Part shown: positions 43,207 through 56,028 of the stretch, piece by piece
Layout: each line of letters begins with the position of its first letter
Position numbering within the stretch: the stretch's first letter is position 1
Assembly (NCBI RefSeq): GCF_030272615.1
Contig: NC_081407.1
Location: forward strand, 374,527,018 to 374,591,017
Source of the DNA: Cryptomeria japonica
Lineage: Eukaryota > Streptophyta > Pinopsida > Cupressales > Cupressaceae
Length of the DNA stretch: 64,000 nt
Reading direction: 5' to 3'
Program-made: the position numbers and the translations under genes
Notes under the pieces: generated by a model
Told to the model about the DNA's origin: nothing
Seen by the model: only the letters and a program-made list of their open reading frames with translations
Database searches by the model: none

Positions 43207-44746
43207 TGATAGTTCTGAAGCAAGTATGATTAGTACAGATGCCAAGCTAACAATATGAGAGGGGGGGTGAATCATTCAACCTTAATCTTCAATAAAAACA
43301 ACAGATTCAACCTTGATAACCTTATTAGAAAAATAGTAAAGCATGCAGACCCATAAACAAATAAGATCACAAAACATATAACACCATATTTAACGTGGAA
43401 ACCCAAATAGGGAAAAACCACTGTGGGATTTCGGACCCACTAAGAAATATACTCTTCTAGAGTATGCTCGGTTAAAAGTAAATCCTGTTAAAGATTACAA
43501 ACACATTGCTAGATGTGACCCGGTTAAGGGATTTCCCTCAGATCTGTTAGGATCTTCACCTTGTTAGAAGTGACCTTGTTAAAGGATTTCAAACACTCAA
43601 TAAGAATGTCACCTTGCTAGAGGGTTTTACAATTAAGACTGTTAAGTCCACTCGGTTAAGAGATTTTCTGCTACTTCACAAAAATAAAAGTAATTAAAAT
43701 ATGTCTGCAACTTCACATCTAAAAATGTTGAAGCAGATTCTTATTTTCTCAATACAATCTATTCATAGGACTTATCTTGTCCTTCTACTGGGCTCTATAC
43801 TCTGTTATCAAAACATGTATTCAAGCTTCTATGCTCGGTAATCACTATGTAGCATCCCTATGCATACACTTGCCTGCATACATTGTTTATCAACAGTTCC
43901 TTATTTATAAACAATCTTCTAACTGCTTAATATCCTTGATCACATTTCCCATGATCAATCATAGCCATCAGATCTTTAGTCTTGTCCATGTTCAATGTAT
44001 CCTTCATTCTGAAAATGTTTTACCTCGCCTTGGAACTTGCATTTTCTCCTTGGAACTTGTGCTAGGGTATTGTGGTTCAATCTAAGCTGTAGATCTTCCT
44101 ACCGATCTTTCATTGCCATAGATTCTTTAACAATCTTCATACATGGCTTACCAATCATTTAATCACCTCCAGCTCATCAACTTCCTTCATTAAATAATGC
44201 TTTTATTCATTCAATGCATTCTGTTATTACTCGGTTGCAACTCGGTAAATACTAAACTTCACTCAGTAGACATTTTGCCTTCATTAACCAATAGCGATAA
44301 CCTTAGGGTTTACCAACTAGGTTCTTTGGGGTTTACCGACTAGGTTCTTTGCTCGGTAACATAGTATAGTATTAACCTTTTAAATAATAGCATATGTAGG
44401 ATATCAAAACAATCTAAACATCATGATCTCATCATTGTCTAACTCGGTAATAGTTGCCCATTGAATAACATATTTCTCCCCTTATTCATCATATTATTTT
44501 TGTGTCTTTCGCCGACATCTTTATACTCATCAATTCATACTTCTTAAGATATGGAAACATCATACTAAGTCAGAAAATCAATTTCTTGACATCAATGACA
44601 AAATAATAATATTAAGACAGCAAATATCCTTAATTAGTTATATCCATAGTCATCAAAAACCTTCTCAATATCCTTATTGAAATGCCAACAATCTCTCATT
44701 GTAATTGGAATGACAATGGTCTCACTTGTCTATTATAATGCCAACA
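43207..44746 (-). mobile_element. 5' LTR of copia A
   Basis: Plus-strand edges TGATAGTTCTG and ATGCCAACA. It would drive the gag-pol transcript leftward from the TATA box at about 43904 (minus strand). The conserved 60-codon frame is present but carries a CAG-to-TAG stop (after KDR). Confidence 0.93.
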
Positions 44747-44751
44747 ACCAT

Positions 44752-45042
44752 TTGATCTGGATTGATGAGTGAGGCTGCTACTCAGGGGGAGTAGTCAATG
44801 TTGGTTTAGATGTATGGATTTGTAGGGAGAGAATCCTGATCCTTGAGCCTTTTTCATTGATGTCAAAGGGGGAGAGAAGCATGTGAAAAAATCTCTGGGA
44901 GAGTAGCACATTTTGAGATTTGTGATTTGAGTTGTTTGTCTAAGGGGGAGCTGATAATTATGATTTTGAGAGAGATAATTTATTTCTTTGCATTGATTGT
45001 TTTTTGTATTCGTATGTTGCCATAAATGCCAAAGGGGGATAT
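44752..45042 (+). repeat. Family C 3' untranslated region and polypurine tract
   Basis: Plus-strand GGGGGAGTAG and AGGGGGAGAGAAGCATGTG repeats lead to the polypurine tract AAAGGGGGATAT at 45031-45042. The sequence left of copia A (24440-24580) resembles this in reverse orientation, so copia A sits between opposed 3' ends. Confidence 0.75.
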
Positions 45043-46415
45043 TGTTGGATGTTGCTGAGAATTCTGTTGGAATGATGTATTGTCATTGATGTCAACATAT
45101 TCTTTTGTGTATTCCAGTGTTGTAGTTTGGTTGAATGAGTTGGTTTAGCTTGTGTGTTGCAGATGAGCTGATGTAGATTTAAGGGTTTCTAGTATGTTGT
45201 CTCTAGATGGTTCATTCCCATTTGTAGAGGTCCGCATGTTGTTTTGATCGAGTTGTGAGATCTAGTATTGAAGATATTATTCATTTGTTTGAGTTATTCG
45301 ATATTCTGGTTTGTGCTTTGTATTGCTTTGGAATTATAATATCTTTTATTACAGATGTGTGGAATGTGTTCTGAATATTGATGCGTATCCTCAATTTGAT
45401 TGGTTCGTGATTTAAAAATTTACAAGTGAATCTTTCAGGTTGACAGTCAGTTATGATGGTGTTCTTGAGCTCCGATAGAAAGATAATGATGATTCTAGTA
45501 ATCCAAGTTATTGTGGTTGTTGTGGTGCAATTCACATTGCTTGTGAATATCTCTAGATCGTGTTCTATGCATATTGGTGGTCCACCTTGATTATTGTGTG
45601 CATTATTGAATATTTTCTTCGTTCGATGATGTTCTTCATGTTCTACGACATTCTTGATGTTGTAGTGTGTAGCAGATGATTGAGGCGTAATTGTTGGAGG
45701 TGTTGCATGTTTGTGGTATTGATTTGGGTCTAGACTATGTCTTAGCCGGCATTGTTTTGGTCCACATGAATTATTGTAGTGTATGAGGTTATTATTTTGT
45801 TATTTGTGTTAAGGGTTTAACCGACCTTGAAATATAGGTTGATGACTTGTGTAAATAGATTATGTGTTTGTGATATTTGAGAGTGTGTATGATCGAGTTG
45901 TAATGTGAGAACACGCGATTTGATCTTTCAGAAGTGTGAAGGAGAGAAGAGAATTGTTGCAAAGAAGACTATGTACTTAACCGAAACTGTACTCAGGCAT
46001 ATGGAGATGCTATTTTCATAGTTCATATAATATGGATTGTTGTCTGTATATTTTTGCAAGTTAGTGAGACTTCTTGTAAGGCAGTGAGCCTTCCCTAAAG
46101 GTTGTATCCTTTCTGGGTTTCTTATCTGAGCAGTGAGCTCTAGGCAGTGTGCCTGAATGCATGTGCATTCCCCATTGTAATATTTCATTTACTCCTAACA
46201 GGGTATTATGTCATTGTGGGTAGGTTCCCACCATGGTTTTTCCCTTAACTGGGTTTTCCACATCAAAAATATTGGTGTTATGTGTGATATTGATGTGGTG
46301 TTGTTTCATGCTTAAATTGTTAATTATCAGATCAAATTTGTGGTGTAAGTTGCAATGAGTTTTTGTGCAAACTGATTTACCCCCTCTCCCCCAATTTGTT
46401 GCATTGTTGCCAACA
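45043..46415 (+). mobile_element. Copia family C 3' LTR
   Basis: Starts TGTTGGATGTTGCTGAG after the polypurine tract and appears to end TTGTTGCCAACA. It matches the inverted partial LTR at 19390-20662. No pol precedes it in place, because copia A and the rearrangement separate it from the pol at 20751. Confidence 0.75.
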
Positions 46416-46430
46416 AAATTTTCCTTCCAA

Positions 46431-46635
46431 GTGTAAATCGGAGGTATACCCCCGATTTACATAATTTTCATATTTTTCATGTCCAAGTGTAGATTGGGCT
46501 TATAAGCCCGATATACCCCTGTTTTGGTTTTTGCTTTGTATGAAGTGTAAATTGGACATATGAGTCCGATATACACTTGATGTTGATTTTACACTTTTAT
46601 TAAGTGTAAATCGGAGTTAAAAGTCCGATTTGCAC
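46431..46635. repeat. Four tandem palindromic units (about 58 bp each)
   Basis: Units start at about 46431, 46487, 46545 and 46604. Each begins AGTGTAAATCGG or a variant and contains its inverted half (CCGATTTAC, GTCCGATATACAC), so each can form a hairpin with a 9-13 bp stem. Unit 2 contains the perfect palindrome GGGCTTATAAGCCC at 46496-46509. The array ends 140 bp upstream of the ATG of the unknown gene at 46775. Confidence 0.88.
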
Positions 46636-46774
46636 CTAATACACACACTTATAAATTGGGGATTTTTGACCAATTTGTGATTGATCGATGGTTTTATCCT
46701 ATCAAATGAAGATTCTTATGGAGGCTAATTGTCTCAAATGATGATTTTTCCACGTCAAAGCACATTTATTGCAA

Positions 46775-49156
46775 ATGACGAAACCTTAACCTAGCAAGAA
46801 ATCAATTAAGTTCAAGAAGCAAGAAGTACATCCAGTTTTTCCTCCTTCGTTCGTATCATCCAATATTGACAATATCAGAGATATGAAGATTGACCATGTG
46901 GATCTCAATGAATTCTTGAAAAGTGTAGAAGAGCCACCTATTACTATTTACTAAGTTGTCATTAGTTTTATGCCCAAAGTCATCCTATATACTCTAGTCG
47001 GTTAATGCTACCGAAATGTCCAGTCGGTATATACTAAGGTTATCGGTGTCAGTTACAGAAGAGAGACTAGTCATCGAGATGAGACACATTGAGCTGTCTA
47101 CTGAGTAAAGTTCATATATCTACCGAGCAGCAAGAAGGTATACCGAGTTAATCTAAACCGAGTGAAAACGTGTTACCAGATTCAATGAACTGGGACACAC
47201 ATGTGAAACATGTTACAAGAATCGAGAAGATGAAACCATTATTACATAGGAAATTGCATTTAAAGATTTTGTATGATTTTGAGAAAGAATATCCAATGAA
47301 ATAATTTCTATGTTTATTCATTCAATAAAACATGTTTGTATGATCAAAGCATGAACAGATCACCATCTCAGGGATCTATATATACAAAATGATTTGAGTA
47401 TTTCAAATGATCAGTTGAAAATGGAAAATCATGAGAGAAGATAAGATGTGATGATATAGTTAAGAAAGAAGATTGATAGAGATATTCAGAGGTTACCGAA
47501 AAGGTTTTTAGAGAATAGCTTAAGGGATAGAGCATACAGAAGAGGTTACCGAGTTGATTTATCAATTACCAAGGAATGCTATGAGCAAGATAATTTCATA
47601 TTGAGCACATAGAGTCTGTTATAACATTTCAGACGTGAAGTTGTAGATATTTTGTAAAGATTTTGATTGAATTATTAAGTTGTGTTAGAAACCTTTAACA
47701 GGGTAAACAACTCTAATAAAGTCTATAAATTGTAAAGCCTTTAACTAGGTACAACATTTTGTAAAAGTGTTTATAAAATCCTTTAGCAAGGTAGATCTAA
47801 AGATCTTTATACTCCTAACAGGTAAGCTATCAGAAATAGCTAAACATGTAGCTCTAACCGAGAAATCTTGATTATTGCAGTAGTGAAGTTGTGGGTGCCA
47901 TCCCCACCGCAGTTTTTCTCTCTAACCAAGATTTTCTGCGTGACCAAAAATCTTTGCGTTATGGAGTGAAATTTGTATAGATGTTATTTCTATGATTATG
48001 TTTCAACATTATATATTATGAGATCAGAAATACTCAGTTTGTGTTTATCAGTAAAATTGTTTTTCAAGAAAAGTTTTGAAGTACTGATTCACCCCTCCCC
48101 TCTCAGTACATTAGCTTTCCTAGTCGGACCTAACACCACCAATATCTTATAAAATGGAGCCCACTATCAATAGTGAAATACATTTAGTGGTGACCTTTCC
48201 TATGTCTGCACAAAATACAGAATTCATGTAGGCCCTGGCCAACATGTATGATCCTACCACCAGATCAATGAAGGATGCAGGTGGAAAGAAGACACTTATC
48301 AAGATTGATGAGGATTTCTTTTATACATTGTTCAAATGTTTACCCCATAGGTCAATATGGTGATATTGACATGCAATCAACAATGACTTATTTTGATAAA
48401 AAATTAGATAAGTGCAGAAGAAACATATATGATAATTGGCTAAAAACATACAGGCCTACAATTTCAAGATGGCTCAAGACTCTTCCTCATAGTGATTTCA
48501 TTGAGGAGGTCAATGATCTTATTACTCTTCCTAGTAGAGCAAAAGGCCTTCCAACTTCCAAGGCTTACTACAAGTGGATGTATCAGTACATTCAAATTAT
48601 TAGGCAGAATAAGAAGAAGATCTACTGAGGTAAGTAGATTGTTGATGCTTTATGTGAGTAGTTGACCAAGGTGCCCACCACCTTAAAGTTCTATATGACT
48701 TCCTACCTTGTCTATGCAGCCACTTTGATGGGGCATTTTCTAGGCTTATCTACCACTGGTGATAGGAGCCAGTTTCTTGTTTACAAGTACTTCACTCAGT
48801 TGAATCTCAAGGAGAGTTTACACAATTTCAAGAGGGTCAATGATGCCTTCTTTGCTCATTATATGTGCTTATTTAAAAAATATTTTCAGAACAAAAGAGT
48901 GTCAAATGAAGCTTGGAAGGTGGTGAGTGAATATGGTTGTATTTTCTTGCAATTCCCCACATTTACATATATCAATATTGGATGCTTTGATGGAGAAACC
49001 TTCATGCTCCCAAGGTATCTGTCAGACAAGATCATACTTATGGAGATGGCTCACCAAATGATATCAATCCATAAGCGTCAATCTGGAGCTCACAAGACAT
49101 GTCTCAAGTTTTCTATTTTCATAGGAATATATTCCATCAATTCCATCTACAAGGCA
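46775..49156 (+). pseudogene. Unknown-function gene, split by a solo LTR
   Basis: The frame begins MTKP and, after an early TAA, runs to residues EEPP at 46938. It resumes in the same frame at 48141 once the solo LTR and one copy of the CCACC target site are removed. Later parts include YFDKKLDKCRRNIYDNWLK, RWLKTLPHSDFIEEVNDLI, GLPTSKAYYKWMYQYI and LQFPTFTYINIGCFDGETFM. A frameshift lies near 48345, and stops near 48228, 48627, 48636 and 48660 are TAG or TGA. About 400 codons remain before the frame is cut at about 49157 by sequence starting TGTGTAGTGTCC. I recognise no domain; it is globular-looking and rich in Tyr, Lys and Trp, unlike gag or pol. It may be a cargo gene of an older element or a host-derived gene. 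Confidence 0.6.
46939..48135 (+). mobile_element. Solo LTR, family D
   Basis: 1,197 bp flanked by perfect CCACC duplications (46934-46938 and 48136-48140). Its sequence matches the D LTRs at 52052-54435 and 57583-58710 in reverse. It contains the TCTATATATACAAAAT promoter box at about 47371. The perfect duplication and absence of internal sequence show LTR-LTR recombination after insertion into the unknown gene. Confidence 0.9.
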
Positions 49157-52051
49157 TGTGTAGTGTCCACCCATGACTTGACCTATTTTGACTAGAGTTG
49201 ACTTTTATTTCATACTTGATAAACTTATAGACTATATTTGAAGATTTGGATTATCATTACTCATGTCTTTTAGTCACTTATTATGATGATTAGACATTAT
49301 TGGACATATGCTATTTGAATGATTTATATGATGATGACTCTATGATTATTGATCATGTGTTTCGATGGATATATGTGTAATATATATATATGCTTTATAG
49401 ATTCTACATGCTCACTATCCAATGGATTATCGATAGATTAGTTTGATCATGGAATTGATGTTGATTATGATTTCACTAACCCTATTTCATGATTACATTT
49501 GATGAGATGTCTATGAGATGTATTTGATACTGTATGACTATCTTCGTGAGAAGGACGATGCCACATCACTCATTGCAAGCGGGATGTGTCATCGCGATTC
49601 CCTATCACTTTTTTGTTATGAGATATATGCACATGTTGTATCGTTGTTTTGTGGTTGTGGGGTTTGCAGGTACCAAACATCGACTTCACTTGGCTTCACA
49701 GGTCTAAGTGTGTCTTTAATTTCAATGGCTTATGCGGTCTGGAGATGACATGAGTTCCCTACACATACTCTAGGTCTAAGTTGTCCACCATGTGTCATCA
49801 GCGTCTTAGCATAATTCACCATGTCTTTAGTAGGTTGTGGTGTTGTGAGTATGCACATGTTAATTGATTTATTTAATTAATTTGGTGCGTGATTTTATAT
49901 AGTCCTTGATTGATTTAATGGTTGATTCAATATAGTATTTGAGCATTTAATTATGCGTGATTTTATTTACTTATTTATTTATTGTTCATTTGGGATTTAT
50001 TGTTTAATTAGTTATTTATTTGTTTAATATTTATATATTTTAAGAGGGATTAATATTTATTTGGCATTTATTGTTTAACCTTTATTGTTGTTCAATAATT
50101 ATTTAATATTGGTGGTTTAACCTTTATTGGTATTTAATTATTTAAATGTTTATTTATTTGCCTATGGTTTAATAGTTCATTTGATATTTAATATTTATTT
50201 AGCCCTTTAATATATTTATTTTTGAGCTTTTTCTTTTAATTACCCATTTGATTTATTTTAGCCTATGCTTAATTGTATAGTTTACTATTTGGGGTGGAAA
50301 AGTATTTTATCTTATTTCTTATTACACCCACTTATAATAATGCATTTACTTTATATTATTTCCTACATACCCTTTATTCCCATTGGTGGAATTTGAAATG
50401 GAAAATAAAATATGATAACTATAGCGGGTAGGTGAAATATATTCCAAATTGGAATATTTTGATTGGCTAATGAGGAGGCTAGGGTTTTTGGGTTTTCGTG
50501 GTTTTTATTTGCAAGCCTGTGAGTGTTCACGAGTTACTTTCTCTTGGTTTTCTCTACAAATTTGATTCTTGGCGTTCATATTTATGGATTTGGATTTTCT
50601 GGAGCTTGCTAGAGTTTTGTGTGGCATGTTCATCAACTTCTTTCCATCACACAGGTGCGGGTTGGAGCCTTTTTGCCTTGTTTTAGTTTTTAGATTTCTA
50701 GATTGTATGCTCCATGTCTGCATTATTTGGGGAGCTCGGAATGATATTTATATCTCTCTTTTATTTGGTTTTGTTGTAGTTTAAGAGAAATCAATGGGTG
50801 TTTGGTTATATTGCTTGTTTTGGTTTTGGGAAAAAATATGGTTTTGTGAGCATTGTTGTGAATGCACAACTTGTGTATCTGTATTCTTTCCTTTGATCTA
50901 TTTATTGTTCTGTGCATTTCCTGGATTTTTTATTATGGCCTTGGAGATTAAATCTCCTTGTTGTGAGTTCCTTTGTGTATTGAAATTTTGGGTGAGGTTG
51001 GAGCTTCCTGTGAGCTCCCAGACTTGTATTGTCATGAGGGAGACTCGCATAAACTCTTTCCTTCCCTTTTGAATGCCTTTTGTGATGTATTAAAATGATT
51101 ATTCCATGTTTTGAATGAATCCTTGAGTTTTTTTATGAGGTTGTAGGTTTTGGTGAAAGTTTTATACAAATTTTTTGAGTTTTGATAGTCTTTGTGCATT
51201 CTGGAATTTTTTTTTGCATAAGTCAGTGATATGTTTTTGGCAAAGATCTAGAGCCTTGATTTTTTATTGTTTGTATTAATTTTCATCCTTTGAAGGTATT
51301 TTCAATGCATTTCTAGTGTGATTTGTTTCATTATTTTACCTTATTTGTGCATTTTGTATTTTGGATTCCGTACTTTGCAATTTTCTGCAATTTTTGCTCT
51401 TTGTGAGAAATGTGCCACAAAATTGAGCATATGTGCCATAAGATTTAACAAATGCAACACAAGAATAAACATATGCACCACTTCATGGTGTAAATTCACC
51501 ATTTCATTGAACATATGCATACCATTTCACTCAACATATGCACCAATCTGTAAGGTTTTAGGGTTTGTCAGGTTAATGAGTTTATTTGATGATTTCTCAG
51601 TTGAGGTTTGTACCAGAGGCATTCTGAGGGCTTGATTGATGTTTTATAGTGTTAGATGATTATTTTTTATGTGTTCTTATGGATTTATTTGTGCGTTGTT
51701 ATCATTTTATGATTGTTGTATAGATAGGCTCTCTTTCATGTTGATGCATCGTGAAAGAAGAGTGTTGGAATTGAGATTTTTGATCCAACAAGTGAAAGCC
51801 CTTGGTGTGACTGTATCTTTTTCTAATGATAGTTTTGATGGCCATTTTTGGTTGGACCTTGATGTATATATTTTTCCAAGAGGCTCTTTGGTTTTTCTTT
51901 TAGCTTTGTCCTCCTATAGCCAATTGCATGTTCTTGTTCATGAAAGAAAGTTATTGGCTGCATATTGTTGATTATGGTTTTCATATTTGCATATGGTTTT
52001 TGGAGCCTCTTGTGATTATTATTGTTTGGATCCATGTTAGGGGGAGTGGGA
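49157..52051. other. No gene seen; LTR-like non-coding sequence
   Basis: Starts TGTGTAGTGTCCACCC exactly where the unknown gene's frame breaks, so it may be the edge of a gypsy-type LTR in plus orientation. AT-rich, with ATTTATT-type runs at about 49860-50260. Small frames lack conserved motifs. After the solo D LTR at 52052-54435 the sequence resumes at 54436. Confidence 0.4.
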
Positions 52052-54435
52052 TGTTAGGTCTGTCTTGGAAAGCTAATGTACTGAGAGGGGAGGGGTAAAT
52101 CAGTACTTCAACACTTTTCTTGAAAAACAATTTTATTGATAAACACAAACTAAGTATTGTTGATCTCATAAATATATAAAACTGAAACACAATCATAGAA
52201 ATAACATACATCAAAATTTCACTCCATAACTCAAAGATTTTTGGTCACATAGAAACTCTTGGTTAGAGAGAAAAACTGCGGTGGGGATGGTACCCACAAC
52301 TTCACTACTGCAATAATCAAGATTGCTTGGTTAGAGCTACATGTTTAGCTATTTCTGATAGCTTACCATGTTAGGAGTATAAAGTTCTTTAGATCTACCT
52401 TGCTAAAGGATTTTACAAACACTTTTACAAAATGTTGTACCTGGTTAAAGGCTTTACAATTTATAGACTTTATTAGAGTCTTTTACCCTATTAAAGGTTT
52501 CTAACACAACTTAAATAATTCAATCAAAATCTTTATAAAATATCTGCTGATAAATAATAAGAGGGGGCAGGTGAATTAGTATACCAAAAATCTCTGTACT
52601 TAAACACTTAAATAGCCTGAAGATAAACTGATAAAACAGTTTAACAGACAAACCGGTTATCACACATGCAAACCAAAATGCAAACAAAGCATTCACCCAC
52701 AAAAGCAATACAACCATAACACAAGATATTTGACGTGGAAACCCAAATGGGAAAAACCATGGTGAGATGGAACTCACAAGTCACTATCTGCAGAATAGAA
52801 ACTAGACCGGTTAAGGTCTGACCGGTTAAGGTCTTACAATGTTCTTCACTAGAACAGATCCTATTAGGAATCTCAATCTCTGTTAGGAGATAAGTCCAAT
52901 TAAAGACTACCTTGCTAGAGGATTTTAGATTCACAGAGGTGAACCACCTGGTTAGAGGATTTTACAAAGGATTTTGGGCCTACCCAGTTAAGGGCTACAG
53001 ACTTGTCAAAGATGTGAGTAATCAACAAGTGTTTGATCTATCTAATAGCAAAAACTGCTTGGTTAGATCCAGTATCACTCACTGCTAATGCATTCCAGCA
53101 TTACTTCAGTCTTCTCTATCTCTCACTCAGTTACAACTTGATCTTCTCAGATAAGATTGCTTCTACAACAACTCATCAACCACCATAAACCCTAGCACAA
53201 TGTAAACCCTTTCAGCAACAACTTAAAACCCTAGACATGATGTCCTTTTAAAGGAATCTGATTTCATGTCGATCCAATAGGATTACATTACAATTTCCTA
53301 GGTTCAATGAATCTAGACATACTCAGTAACACAACACAAAAAGCACTGTTAGTGTGTCGACATTGTCAAACAATCTGTGGATTGGTAACTCATCACAAAA
53401 TGTCGGTTGGTAACTCATCACAGAGTATTACCAGTTCATACAAAATACCGGTTGTCGGTTTGACAAATGGAGATTGGTAAGAATGTGTTATGCGTCTTTG
53501 CTCCCTCATACTACTTGAGATCTCTGAACCATTTGGGGTCGACATGCCACTTTAGACTGGGAAACACATTTTGCAAAATCACTAATAGTCTAAAGAATAG
53601 AATACAACATACCGGTTGGAATAGATACCGGTTGAGCTCTAGCTCATACAAATAAAGTGGATCTCAATGCAAGTGTGTGTCCATCAATGACAATCACAAC
53701 ATAAACATCAAAAATGCCAACATCTGCAACTTCACATCTGAAATGTTATAGCAAACTCTATGTGCTCAATATGAAATTACCTTGCTCATAGCATTCCTCG
53801 GTATTTGATAAATCAACTCAGTAACCACTTCTGTATACTTTGTCCCTTAAACTGTTCTCTAAAACCTTCTCGATAACCTCTGAATATCTCTGTCAATCTT
53901 CTTTCTTAACTATATCATCACATCATGACTTCTCTCATGATTTTCCATTTCATCTCATATCCTCTTTTTAGATACTCAAATCATTCTATTTATATAGATC
54001 TTTGAGATGATGATCTGTTCATGCTTCGATCATACAAACATGTTTTATTGAATGAATAAACATACAAATTATTTAATTGGATATTCTTCCTCAAAATCAT
54101 ACAAAATATTTAAATGCAATTTCCTATGTAATAACGGTTTCATCTTCTCGAATCTTGTAACACATTTCACATGTGTGTCTAGGTTCATTGAATCTGGTAA
54201 CACGTTTCCACTCGGTTCAGATTAACTTGGTATACCTTCTTTACTGCTCGGTAGACATATGAACTTTACTCGGTAGACAGCTCGGTGTGTCTCATCTCGG
54301 TGACTAGTCTCTCTTCTATAACCGACACCGATAGCCTTAGTAATTACTGACTCGACATTTCGGTAGTATTAACCGACTAGAGTATATAGGATGACTTTGG
54401 GCATAAAACTAATGACAACTTAGTAAATAGCAACA
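52052..54435 (-). mobile_element. Solo LTR, family D, with a nested solo LTR
   Basis: The parts 52052-52547 and 53728-54435 together make 1,204 bp and match the D LTR. Flanking pentamers TGGGA and TAGGA differ by one base, a likely target duplication. It is on the opposite strand to the D LTR at 46939, so those two are separate insertions and not the ends of one element. Confidence 0.85.
52548..53722 (-). mobile_element. Solo LTR, family E (copia-type), nested in D
   Basis: 1,175 bp with plus-strand edges TGATAAATAATAAG and AATGCCAACA, flanked by perfect TCTGC duplications (52543-52547 and 53723-53727). Removing it restores the family D sequence as seen at about 58045-58070. It resembles family B in its ACCGGTT motifs and the AGAGGGGG junction-side run, but is not the same family. 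Confidence 0.92.
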
Positions 54436-54833
54436 TAGGATTTCTTGTGATGACAGAGGTTACGAGAGATAGACTTGCATGAGGTTCCTTGTAAGGATGC
54501 ATGAGGTCTAGACCTTTGGGGCACATTGGGAGTTTACCATGATTTGTAAATAAGTGATAGCCTAATAATTAATGGGTTGGGTAGTTAGACTCATTAATAA
54601 AGATAATAATTGATGTGAGCCTCATGACTTGATCCTAGGGAGGATGTTTTAGGATAAGCATGAGAAGGCCATTATGATGGCAAGTCAATCTCCCTTTATC
54701 TCTCATAGGTTGAGATGGCTCCACATGTCCATCAGGCTTGTGCCTTATGTTGTTATATTTGTTATGTTGAGCATGTCATATGATGAGACTCCACCGCTAC
54801 ATGTGTTCCCTTGATGATTTATTTTTATGCCTT
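54436..54833. other. No gene seen; continuation of the LTR-like sequence
   Basis: Continues 49157-52051 after the solo D insertion. It ends where the next LTR seems to begin. Confidence 0.4.
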
Positions 54834-56009
54834 TGTAGTGTCATAAAATTGTGACCTTGCAATTTCAACTACATTTGGGTCTTCACATTGACGAAACGAA
54901 TCCCTAAGCTTGATTAGAGACCTGAGACATGCTCACATTGCCTGAAGCTTGCATTTCCTTGCACCCCGCACTCCCTGCTATTACTTCATGTCCTAAATTA
55001 GGGTAGGATAGGGGTGTGATGCCTCTGTCCTTGCCCTATTTTGGACCCCTTCTATTGAAATTTTGCATTGGGCTTTACATTTTGGAAGCGGGAAAAGTGT
55101 CCCTATGTTGGCCTATAACAAAAAATCAGTCAATTAACCCTAATTGACAAATATATAAGATACATTCTCCCTCCCATTTGCAAAAGTCAATGAGTTCAAT
55201 AAGTCAAGAAGTGAAAATCAAGTGCATAAGCAAAATCAAGCATTCATGCATTCAAGTGTCCATTCAAGCATCCATTGAGCATCTCAAGTCTCCTTTCAAG
55301 GCTAGGTGTTGCATTCAAGTCAAGGATTCAACCATCAATTCTACATATCCTTTCAAAAAACTCTATCAACATTTCAATTACATCCTCCCTTGAAGTGAAT
55401 TCCATTTCAGTCATTTACTTTCATTACTTGCAAGTACTTTTCATCATTTGGTTAGTTCCAAAATTGGGGTTTGACCTGAAGGCAAACCCCCAATCCCAAT
55501 AATATTTCCTCTCTTTTTTGTGTGTAGGTTGCAGGTGCGCAACTGTATTTGCGGATTCATACTCCATTCTCAAAGGCAAAAAAACCCTTTTTGATGCATG
55601 TATTTTTCTAAGGATCGTGTGCACTTTCAACACGATCCCAACAACTTTTGCCCAAATTTGCAGGGGAGATTCGTATCGGCCTTTTACTACTAATTCCAGG
55701 TGCAAAGCTTCATCCCACATTTCTATCTCAATTTATAATCATTTCTTTGTCGCTTTTACACTTAGTCTTAAATCGCATAATTCAACCTATTACATTCTAA
55801 AAGAGGGGTTACTTTCACTTTTCAAATTCATTTCCAATTCACTTAGCATTCAATCTCTTGAGATTGGATCTAGTGAATTCTCCCCCCTCTTTTAAATGTA
55901 ATGTGTTTCAGAGGTTGAAGAGAATCTTTTGTGAAACTTTCACTCCTCCTCTTGAGGAGAGAAACACTTTCCTCTTGACTTCTCCATCATCCTTTTTCAC
56001 CATATTACA
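54834..56009 (+). mobile_element. 5' LTR of a plus-strand gypsy-like element
   Basis: Starts TGTAGTGTCATAAAATTG and ends CACCATATTACA, two to three bases before the primer site. A TATA box (AATATATAAGATAC, about 55149-55162) is followed by the likely transcript start. The last 450 bp match the family F LTR at 16967-17420 in reverse. The left edge is my inference from the TG start and is less certain than the right edge. Confidence 0.7.
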
Positions 56010-56012
56010 TTT

Positions 56013-56028
56013 TGGTGAACCCAACATC
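56013..56028 (+). other. Primer-binding site, TGGTGAACCC type
   Basis: TGGTGAACCCAACATC just inside the LTR. It shares TGGTGAACC with the site at 36771-36789 and differs from the initiator-Met site of the copia elements. Confidence 0.72.

Larger units (their letters stand above)
24581..44746 (-). mobile_element. Complete Ty1/copia element, family A, with a nested insertion
   Basis: Minus-strand element. Its 5' LTR is 43207-44746 (1,540 bp). Its 3' LTR is 24581-25595 joined to 38020-38544 (also 1,540 bp when the insertion is removed). Internal order on the minus strand is primer site, gag-pol, G-rich 3' UTR, polypurine tract. Flanking pentamers are GCCAT on the left and ACCAT on the right, a probable target duplication with one change. 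The 3' LTR was later hit by the 25596-38014 element. Equal LTR lengths support this parsing strongly. Confidence 0.93.

Noticed and set aside
48275-49195. Unknown gene as part of a family D element
   Set aside because: The D LTR next to it is solo and was inserted into it, with CCACC duplicated in the gene itself.
46939-54435. D LTRs at 46939 and 52052 as the two ends of one element
   Set aside because: They lie in opposite orientation and each has its own target duplication, so they are independent solo LTRs.
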